DNA of 5,350 nt. Source: an uncultured Collinsella sp. (GTDB lineage: Bacteria; Actinomycetota; Coriobacteriia; Coriobacteriales; Coriobacteriaceae). The translations under genes and the position numbers were made by a program. The stretch covers positions 1 through 5,350 of the forward strand of contig CABUTP010000112.1 in assembly GCA_902494545.1 (NCBI GenBank), read 5' to 3'. Position 1 is the first letter of the stretch. Every line of letters begins with the position of its first letter. A model generated the notes under the pieces. That model was given only the letters and a program-made list of their open reading frames with translations. It searched no databases and was not told the origin of the DNA. Shown here one piece after another: positions 1-5,350 of the stretch.

Positions 1-1841
1 CATCGGGCAATTTGGTGTCCGAGTCCTCGGCGGGAGATGTGGGCTACGAGTCGCTCGCTACGTATCTCAAGGAAGCGCCCGTGCTGGAGGTGGCAACCCA
101 TCCGCTTAAGTCCTATACCGCCCGCATTACGCTTTCGGATGATTCGGTTGCAGACATTGGTTGCGTGGCTCGGCAGGATGGCGAGGGCATCGTTGTCGCG
201 GTAAGGCATCAGAGCGCGAAGGCGGTTGCAAGCAATACGCTCAAACTGCAGAGTTTGCTCGAAGGCTATGAAACCATCGATAGCGGCAATATCGTGATCG
301 AAAGCGACGGCAAGGTCGTTGCGACCAATGCCGTTGAACCCACCATATTGGGCGTATTCGATCTGCCTGCGACGGATGTCTTCATTGTCGACGGTATTAA
401 GGATCGATGCCTGGCTGGTAAGGTCAAATTGATTAACGCCGACGGCGAGTGGTATTTGGGTACATTTGGAAAAGCGCACAAATTCTATGTGTACACCTAT
501 GCCTCGGCGCGGCATTACTTCGAGATCGTCGCCGCCGTTGTCGCCTGCGTGCTGGTGCTCTACGGCGGTGCAATAGCCGCTGTTGTGATGATGCGTCGCC
601 GTGCCGAGCGTCAGCGCATGACCGACCTGTTGCTGCAAGAGCGCGACTATGGCGACAAGCTGGCAAAGGCGGCGCGTGAGGCCTCGTCCGCCAACTCGGC
701 AAAGACGGAGTTTTTGCGTCGCATGAGCCATGATCTGCGCACGCCCATCAACGGCATTCGCGGCATGGTCGAGGTTGGCGATGCCAATGCGGACGATCTG
801 CAAAAGCAGACTGAGTGCCGCTCAAAAATCTGGACGGCATCGGGACTGTTGCTCGACCTTGCCAACGAGGCACTCGATATGAGTCGCCTGGAGAGCGGGC
901 AGGTCGACCTGAACCTCGTACCCACAAATTTGGTGGCACTTAACGGTGAAGTGCGCGATATTCTGGAGCGCCAGGCCGAGGAGCGTCTGGTGACAATTAT
1001 CTGCGACCAGCAGACGCTTGATCATCCCTATGCACGGGTGAACGTGACGCACCTCAAGCGCTTGTTGCTCAATATTGCCGGCAATGCCGTCAAGTACAAC
1101 CGCCAGGGCGGCTATGTTCGCCTGGTGTGCCACGAGGTGGAGCCAGTGGATGGCGTCCCGGTCTATGAATACACGATCGCCGACAACGGTATTGGCATGA
1201 GCGAGGAGTTCCAACAGCACCTCTACGAGCCGTTTTGCCGCGAGGAGCAGCAGGTGGAAGGTGCTTCGTCGGGAACTGGCCTGGGCGCGCCTATCGCAAA
1301 ACAGCTGGTCGAGCTTATGGGCGGAACCATGAGCTTTACGAGCGTCTTGGGGCAGGGGACGACGTTTACCATCCGCCTGCCGTTCGAGAAATGCAAGCGC
1401 TCCGAGATTCCTCAGGCAGTGCGCGTGGATGCGGGTGATGGCGATGCGCTCCAGGGCTTGCGCGTTTTGCTCGTAGAGGATAACGATCTGAATGCCGAGA
1501 TCGCGCAGTTTACGCTCAGCCGTGCCGGTGCCGTCGTGACGCATGCTAAGGATGGCGAGTCTGCCGTTGAGGCGTTTGCCGCGAGCGCACCGCACGAGTA
1601 CGACGTGGTGTTGATGGACATCATGATGCCTGGCATCGATGGCCTTGAGGCCACGCGTCGAATTCGAGCACTCGATCGCGAGGATGCCGCGACCACGCCG
1701 ATTATCGCCGTGAGTGCCAACGCCTTTGCCGACGACCGCAGACTTTCGCGCGAGGCGGGCATGGACGCGCACCTGAGTAAACCCGTGAGCTCGCAGGAGC
1801 TCGTTGAGGCGCTTGCGCACATAGCTGCCGACGCTTCATAA
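1..1841 (+). CDS. Hybrid sensor histidine kinase/response regulator (5'-truncated by the window edge)
   Basis: Membrane-bound hybrid kinase expected to autophosphorylate on His and pass the phosphate to its own receiver Asp. The frame is open to the window edge (first full codon at 3). The TTG at 12 has no Shine-Dalgarno and would leave no N-terminal membrane anchor, so the true start lies upstream. Counting the codon at 12 as residue 1: an extracytoplasmic sensor (to about 168), a membrane helix (about 170-194), a charged helical linker (195-235), HisKA with the H-box MSHDLRTP and H240, and HATPase_c with N-box N354/N358, G1 box DNGIGM (391-396), F-box YEPF (405-408) and G2 box GTGLGA (421-426). 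The receiver (about 483-605) has acidic E489/D490, phospho-acceptor D536, S568 in the Thr/Ser switch position and K590. The protein ends at the receiver, with no HPt or DNA-binding domain. The sensor may be Cache/PAS-like, but this is only a guess from its beta-rich pattern. The ligand is unknown. A strong hairpin starts 2 bases after the stop. Confidence 0.95.
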   Translation, partial: SGNLVSESSAGDVGYESLATYLKEAPVLEVATHPLKSYTARITLSDDSVADIGCVARQDGEGIVVAVRHQSAKAVASNTLKLQSLLEGYETIDSGNIVIESDGKVVATNAVEPTILGVFDLPATDVFIVDGIKDRCLAGKVKLINADGEWYLGTFGKAHKFYVYTYASARHYFEIVAAVVACVLVLYGGAIAAVVMMRRRAERQRMTDLLLQERDYGDKLAKAAREASSANSAKTEFLRRMSHDLRTPINGIRGMVEVGDANADDLQKQTECRSKIWTASGLLLDLANEALDMSRLESGQVDLNLVPTNLVALNGEVRDILERQAEERLVTIICDQQTLDHPYARVNVTHLKRLLLNIAGNAVKYNRQGGYVRLVCHEVEPVDGVPVYEYTIADNGIGMSEEFQQHLYEPFCREEQQVEGASSGTGLGAPIAKQLVELMGGTMSFTSVLGQGTTFTIRLPFEKCKRSEIPQAVRVDAGDGDALQGLRVLLVEDNDLNAEIAQFTLSRAGAVVTHAKDGESAVEAFAASAPHEYDVVLMDIMMPGIDGLEATRRIRALDREDAATTPIIAVSANAFADDRRLSREAGMDAHLSKPVSSQELVEALAHIAADAS

Positions 1842-1887
1842 GCATATGGCCCGGTTCCAAGGTGGGTTGGAACCGGGCCATATTGCT
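1841..1887. terminator. Intergenic hairpin, probable transcription terminator between convergent genes
   Basis: A perfect 17-bp inverted repeat pairs 1844-1860 with 1867-1883 around a 6-base loop (GGTGGG). Three more pairs (1841-1843 with 1885-1887) are possible across a single bulged T at 1884. The stem is GC-rich in the middle. On the plus strand it is followed by a loose T-rich stretch (1888-1905) rather than a clean U-tract. On the minus strand there is no T run after the stem. It therefore best fits termination of the plus-strand kinase gene, whose stop codon adjoins it. It may also limit read-through from the minus-strand operon, whose last stop codon is 28 bases away. Confidence 0.75.
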
Positions 1888-1911
1888 ATTTGTGAGTTTT
1901 GCTTTTGAGGC

Positions 1912-2391
1912 TTACTTTTCTTGAATCTGCTTGCCGCAGAGATGCTCAATCGTAATCTCGTAGAGCTGGACGCCCTTAATGTCCTTGGCGATTTCCTCTT
2001 CGACCTCCTCGGCAGAAGGGTAGTACTTAAGGGCGAGCTGGCGGACTTTGTCCTCGATAAACGCGGGGGTGTCATTCGCCAGGCGACAACGGCCAAAGAC
2101 TACGGTACTCATAACGTAGGGAGCCCAGTCACCGTCTTTGTACCACTCGTTGCCGTAAACGGTAAAGCAGACCTTGTCATCGCGCTTGAGTGCGTCGACC
2201 TTGTGGCCGGCCTTGGCGCCATGGAAATAAATCTTGTCGTGCTCGGCGTCGAAGAAGTAGTTGACGGGAATGGCGTACGGGTAGCCATCGTCGCCGTTGA
2301 CGGCAAAGACGCCGCGCTTGCAGGTAGCGAGCAGTTCGCGCGCTTCCTCGTCGGTGATGGCGCGTTTCTTTCGACGTAAGGGCCTAAACAT
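1912..2391 (-). CDS. Pyridoxamine 5'-phosphate oxidase-like flavin-binding protein (NimA-like)
   Basis: A 159-residue cytoplasmic protein with no signal peptide or membrane segment, the usual size for small split-barrel flavoproteins. Family features visible are the N-terminal MFRPLRRKKR followed by AITDEEARELL, the core strand GVFAVNGDDGYPYAIPVNY (residues 27-45), and the signature IYFHGAKAGHKVDAL (about 54-68), where NimA/PNPOx-like proteins contact the flavin or heme-type cofactor. A C-terminal helical region is rich in Glu (128-135). Such proteins are usually FMN-binding reductases or oxidases of unknown substrate. Some NimA members reduce 5-nitroimidazoles, but nothing here proves that activity. 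The ATG at 2391 is chosen because AAGGA (2404-2400) lies 8 bases upstream. A GTG at 2430 would add 13 residues (MPNHHARPERKPT) with no good ribosome binding site and would begin only 3 bases past the preceding stop. It lies 42 bases downstream of the second kinase on the same strand, so co-transcription is likely. Confidence 0.9.
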   Translation of the reverse strand: MFRPLRRKKRAITDEEARELLATCKRGVFAVNGDDGYPYAIPVNYFFDAEHDKIYFHGAKAGHKVDALKRDDKVCFTVYGNEWYKDGDWAPYVMSTVVFGRCRLANDTPAFIEDKVRQLALKYYPSAEEVEEEIAKDIKGVQLYEITIEHLCGKQIQEK

Positions 2392-2399
2392 CGTTGGCT

Positions 2400-2404
2400 T
2401 CCTT
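2400..2404 (-). promoter_or_regulatory. Ribosome binding site of the PNPOx-like gene
   Basis: AAGGA within AGAAAGGAAG on the minus strand, 8 bases before the ATG at 2391. This site decides the start in favour of the 159-residue product over the longer GTG form beginning at 2430. Confidence 0.75.
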
Positions 2405-2433
2405 TCTGGTCGTGCGTGGTGGTTGGGCACAAA

Positions 2434-5238
2434 CTATAGCGAAACGGATCCGTTTTTCTTGATGCGGGCGAGTATGTTTTTGAGCTTGTTAAAGTCGAGC
2501 GGTTTGGACAGATGGGCGTTCATGCCGGCGTCGTGTGCCGCCTTGGCGTCCTCGGCAAAGGCGTTGGCGGTGAGCGCGATGATGGGAATGTCGGCTGCAT
2601 CGACCTTCTCGCTCAGGCGAATCGCGCGGGTTGCCTCATAGCCGTCCATGTCCGGCATCATAATGTCCATCAGAATGGCATCGAAGCTGCCGGCGGGACG
2701 GCCAACGTATAGGTCGACCGCTTCGTTGCCATCGGCGGCGCGAGTTACGACAATGCCTTCGCTTTCGAGCAGCGCCTGGGCAATCTCGGCATTGAGCTCG
2801 TTATCTTCTGCCAAAAGAACGTTCATGCCGGCAAGCGAGCAGCTGTCTGCTTGCTCGTCCGCGCGTTCTCTTGCCTGAGGGTCTTTGTCGATATCGAGCG
2901 GAATCTGGACGTAGAACGTACTCCCCACGCCAACCTCACTCGAAATCTCAATCGTGCCGCCCATCAGTTCAATAAGCGACTTGACGATTGGCATGCCCAT
3001 GCCGGTTCCTTGGAACTTGCTGCGCGCATCGTCACCTTCTTGGGCAAACGGCTCATAGATATGCTTTAAAAACTTGGGAGTCATACCAATGCCGGTATCC
3101 GAAACGCTAAAGCAAAAGAGAGCGCGCCCGTTATCGAGTGGCTTGGTCTTTGAGCTAAAGGTGACGGAGCCGCCGTGCTTGTTGTACTTAATGCTGTTGT
3201 CTAACAGGTTGATCATGATCTGTCGGATATGGGTGGGACTGCCGACCATGTATGGCCCCGTGGCGTACGGCAGACTATTGTCCTGCATGGTGATGCCGTT
3301 ACTGGACGCGCGGAGCTTGCACAGAACCAGCGTATTGTCACAGAGCTCTTTGAGGTTAAAAGGCACATGTTCCAGTGTTAGCTTGCGGTCTTCGATCTTG
3401 CCCATCTCGAGGATGTCGTTGATTAGCGAGAGCAGGTGATTGGCGGCAACGCGCGCCTTGGCACGGCTCTCGCGGGCGACCTTGATATCGCCTTCCTTCA
3501 ATTCCTCGATCTCGATAAGGCCCAGGATACCGTTGAGCGGCGTACGGATGTCGTGGCTCATGCGCGTGAGGAATGCCGTCTTGGCGGCGTTGGCGGCATC
3601 GGCTTTTTTGCGCTCGGTTCGAGCGCGCACGAGTGCCCAGATGAGCAGGACGATGCCGACCGACAACATACCGATGAGGGCAGCTGCAACGGCGGCACGG
3701 TTGCGATAAAGGAATTGAAGCGTGTTGGATTCCTGGGCCGTGTACGACGTGGAGGAGTAATTGCTTGCGGAGAGCGATTCTCCGGCATTGATGATGCCCT
3801 TGTTGATGATTCCCAGCAGCTCGGGCCTTCCGCGCGAAATCCAGCACGAGAGCTCGCAGGTGTCAGGGAGCTCGGCCGTCTCGCAGTTCTCGAGATCATA
3901 ACGGTCGCCGATGGTTTTTACGCGTGAACTGGGGGCGAGGATGCAGTGCACCGTTCCCTTCCTGAGGGCGTCGAACGCTTCATCGTCGGATTGGCATTCG
4001 GTCACGGTCGCTGTGGGGAACAGACTTTCGAGTACATTTCGGTTGATAAACGATGATTTGGTACAGGCGATGTTCTGAAGGTCTTTGTTCAGGTTGCTTC
4101 CGGTGTGGATGGCGGCGAGGGATGTGGTCCCCAACGATATCGACTGCACAACGCCTGATTGCTCGGCAAACCAGTAATCTCGGTATACCGGCAGCGCAAC
4201 GTCGATGCTTCCCTTTGACAGGGCCTTTGACATCATCTTGTAGTTATCAAAGGCGACGGTTTTGACCGTAATGCCAAATTTATCGTGCAACGTCGTCGCA
4301 AGCGATGCGAGCGAACCTTCCATTTTGCCGTCTTCGTCTTCGTTGCAGTAGGGGAGTTTGCCCGTAATGTAGCCGAGCGTGATGGTGTTGTCATTTGCTT
4401 CGAGCCAGGAACGTTCGGGGCCGTTGAGCGATGATGAACCGCTGTTTTGGGCCGAGTAGTTAGATTTGACTTCGTCGATATAGCGTGGGTTGACGCGGGC
4501 GATTGCCGACATGGCGGCATTGATGTCGTCCCTTAGGTCGGGGCGGCTTTTGGGGACGGCAAAGTAGTAGTCGCTCGAACCAACGTAGAACATGGGTGAC
4601 GCATCGGGCGACGAGAGCGTGTCGTTCATGATGATGGCGTCGACCTCGCCGTTTGTGAGCGCGCCAAAGAGGGCGCCGCCAGTGTCGATTTCTTTATAGG
4701 TGCAGGTAATGCCTTCGTTGGCGAGCCACTGCTGGCCAACGAAGGTTTGCATAACGTCGGGGTTGTAGCCGATGGTAAGGCCTTGGAGCGCTTGGGGGTC
4801 GCCCTTGGCCAGATCGTCGCGATCGGGCTTGGCGTAGATGTAGTAGCGCTCGGTGCCCTCGGGGTTCGAGGAAAAGAGCAGCTTTTGGGCGCGTTCCTCG
4901 GAGTAGGAGATGTTGGGCATGAGGTCGATCTCGCCCGCCTCGAGCATGTCCATAAGCTCGGTGAAGGTGCCGGAGACGTATTCGTACCGCCAGCCGGGCG
5001 TGTAGTACGACAGGGTCTGGAGGTACTCGTAGCCCCATCCCGAAAGACGCTCCCCGGGGGTGCCGTTCTGGAAGCCTTCGCTGTTGACGAGCCAACCAAC
5101 GCGGACCGTCTTGACTGGCTGACTAGAGTCATCGGCAAAAGCCTGGACAGGCGCGATAGAACTCAGCACGACAAGCGCGGCAAGCACAACGGCCAGGGCG
5201 CGATATATAACTGAACGAAGGACAGTGGCGGCTCTCAC
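2434..5238 (-). CDS. BvgS/EvgS-like hybrid sensor histidine kinase with two tandem substrate-binding-protein domains
   Basis: Large (934 aa) transmembrane hybrid kinase sensing an external ligand. Residues are numbered from the GTG at 5238. Order: signal peptide or first membrane helix (about 8-33, VQA/AFA cleavage motifs); first SBP_bac_3-type domain (about 42-262) with the typical GEIDLMPNISYSEERA stretch, whose R116 matches the ligand-binding Arg of amino-acid-binding relatives; linker PERSWL (274-279), typical of tandem domains; second SBP-like domain (about 285-490); membrane helix (515-537); HisKA with H562 in MSHDIRTPL; HATPase_c with N-box N677/N681, G1 DTGIGM (714-719), F-box YEPF (728-731) and G2 GTGMGM (744-749); receiver (about 805-928) with E811/D812, D858, T890 and K912. 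No PAS, HAMP, HPt or output domain is present. The GTG start is preferred because AGGA (5248-5245) is 6 bases upstream. The alternative TTG at 5244 abuts that site. An in-frame stop at 5265-5263 limits any longer form. The ligand is unknown; amino acids are an inference from the family. Confidence 0.96.
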   Translation of the reverse strand: MRAATVLRSVIYRALAVVLAALVVLSSIAPVQAFADDSSQPVKTVRVGWLVNSEGFQNGTPGERLSGWGYEYLQTLSYYTPGWRYEYVSGTFTELMDMLEAGEIDLMPNISYSEERAQKLLFSSNPEGTERYYIYAKPDRDDLAKGDPQALQGLTIGYNPDVMQTFVGQQWLANEGITCTYKEIDTGGALFGALTNGEVDAIIMNDTLSSPDASPMFYVGSSDYYFAVPKSRPDLRDDINAAMSAIARVNPRYIDEVKSNYSAQNSGSSSLNGPERSWLEANDNTITLGYITGKLPYCNEDEDGKMEGSLASLATTLHDKFGITVKTVAFDNYKMMSKALSKGSIDVALPVYRDYWFAEQSGVVQSISLGTTSLAAIHTGSNLNKDLQNIACTKSSFINRNVLESLFPTATVTECQSDDEAFDALRKGTVHCILAPSSRVKTIGDRYDLENCETAELPDTCELSCWISRGRPELLGIINKGIINAGESLSASNYSSTSYTAQESNTLQFLYRNRAAVAAALIGMLSVGIVLLIWALVRARTERKKADAANAAKTAFLTRMSHDIRTPLNGILGLIEIEELKEGDIKVARESRAKARVAANHLLSLINDILEMGKIEDRKLTLEHVPFNLKELCDNTLVLCKLRASSNGITMQDNSLPYATGPYMVGSPTHIRQIMINLLDNSIKYNKHGGSVTFSSKTKPLDNGRALFCFSVSDTGIGMTPKFLKHIYEPFAQEGDDARSKFQGTGMGMPIVKSLIELMGGTIEISSEVGVGSTFYVQIPLDIDKDPQARERADEQADSCSLAGMNVLLAEDNELNAEIAQALLESEGIVVTRAADGNEAVDLYVGRPAGSFDAILMDIMMPDMDGYEATRAIRLSEKVDAADIPIIALTANAFAEDAKAAHDAGMNAHLSKPLDFNKLKNILARIKKNGSVSL

Positions 5239-5244
5239 ATGCAA

Positions 5245-5248
5245 TCCT
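5245..5248 (-). promoter_or_regulatory. Candidate ribosome binding site of the tandem-SBP kinase gene
   Basis: AGGA on the minus strand, 6 bases before the GTG at 5238-5236 and 4 bases before an out-of-frame ATG at 5240-5238 that runs straight into TGA. It directly touches the TTG at 5244, which makes that TTG an unlikely start. Confidence 0.5.
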
Positions 5249-5259
5249 AACGAATCGAG

Positions 5260-5287
5260 ACATTACCGCATAAGGATACCAGCTCAA
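5260..5287 (-). promoter_or_regulatory. Weak sigma-70-type promoter candidate for the tandem-SBP kinase gene
   Basis: On the minus strand, TTGAGC (5287-5282, 4 of 6 matches to the -35 consensus) is separated by 16 bases from TAATGT (5265-5260, 3 of 6 matches to the -10 consensus). Transcription would begin near 5253 and give a leader of only about 15 bases, tight for the AGGA site. It is the best pair I can find in this 106-base upstream region, but the match is weak and could be chance. Confidence 0.2.
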
Positions 5288-5350
5288 CCTGCCCAGTCGG
5301 CAGCTGCACCGCTAAACGCTCCCGCCCGGCAGTCATTGGGGACGTTCTTA

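Noticed and set aside
12..14. TTG as the real start of the left kinase
   Set aside because: There is no Shine-Dalgarno before it, the frame is open to the window edge, and starting here would leave the extracytoplasmic sensor without a signal peptide or N-terminal membrane helix.
1480..1760. Receiver-domain similarity with 2520-2830 as a DNA repeat or recent duplication
   Set aside because: The proteins are clearly homologous, but I see no long identical nucleotide tracts. This is ordinary conservation of receiver motifs between diverged paralogues.
822..1820. Long open frame (332 codons) on the minus strand opposite the left kinase
   Set aside because: It lies fully antisense to intact, motif-rich kinase coding sequence. 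Its translation is low-complexity, rich in His, Arg and Ala, with no recognisable domain. Long antisense frames are common opposite GC-rich genes.
1921..2379. 152-codon plus-strand open frame opposite the PNPOx-like gene
   Set aside because: Exactly antisense to a well-supported gene. The valine- and leucine-rich translation has no family signature and is a codon-bias shadow.
2392..2430. 13-residue N-terminal extension of the PNPOx-like protein from a GTG at 2430
   Set aside because: The ATG at 2391 has a well-spaced AAGGA, the extension has none, and the extra residues do not resemble the family's usual N-terminus.
2433..2438. TATAGT on the minus strand as a -10 box for the PNPOx-like gene
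   Set aside because: It is a good -10 match but overlaps the kinase stop codon, and the hexamer 17 bases upstream (CAAGAA) does not resemble a -35 box. An internal promoter cannot be supported from this alone.
3436..3927. 163-codon plus-strand open frame opposite the HisKA region
   Set aside because: It covers the conserved H-box and membrane helix of the real gene on the other strand, and its translation shows no domain.
4747..5214. 155-codon plus-strand open frame opposite the N-terminal part of the tandem-SBP kinase
   Set aside because: Antisense to the signal peptide and first SBP domain. There is no recognisable protein family and no convincing ribosome binding site.

Overview
The window looks like chromosomal DNA from a moderately GC-rich actinobacterium. 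A gut member of the Coriobacteriia, such as Collinsella or a relative, is the best guess. The guess rests on the GC-rich third codon positions, an actinobacterial-looking signal peptide ending in a VQAFADD-type site, and the style of the long sensor kinases. It is an inference from protein style and was not confirmed by any search. I see no phage genes, complete insertion sequence, CRISPR array, tRNA or rRNA.

Layout. From the left edge to 1841 (+) runs the 3' part of a hybrid sensor histidine kinase: extracytoplasmic sensor, one membrane helix, HisKA, HATPase_c and receiver domain. Its 5' end lies outside the window. A 70-base gap (1842-1911) follows, holding a perfect 17-bp inverted repeat, and it separates this gene from a convergent pair on the minus strand. 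Read in the direction of transcription, that pair is a second, essentially complete hybrid kinase (5238 to 2434) followed 42 bases later by a small flavin-binding, PNPOx/NimA-like protein (2391 to 1912). The last ~110 bases (5239-5350) are the upstream region of the second kinase. They contain a candidate ribosome binding site, a weak promoter candidate, and at the extreme edge a short motif that may belong to a dispersed repeat.

How the genes work together. Both kinases should sense something outside the membrane and pass phosphate from His to Asp within one polypeptide. The second uses two tandem periplasmic-binding-protein-like modules in the manner of BvgS/EvgS. The first uses a smaller, unrelated sensor that may be Cache/PAS-like. 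All catalytic boxes of HisKA, HATPase and receiver are intact in both. Neither has a C-terminal HPt domain and no response regulator with an output domain is present, so their downstream targets cannot be read from this window. The PNPOx-like gene may be co-transcribed with the second kinase, but a functional link is not shown.

The region is mostly well-explained coding sequence. I did not find convincing evidence of a wholly new system. The points most worth a second look are the sensor architecture, the missing phosphorelay partners, and a start-stop (ATG-TGA) element overlapping the likely start of the second kinase.
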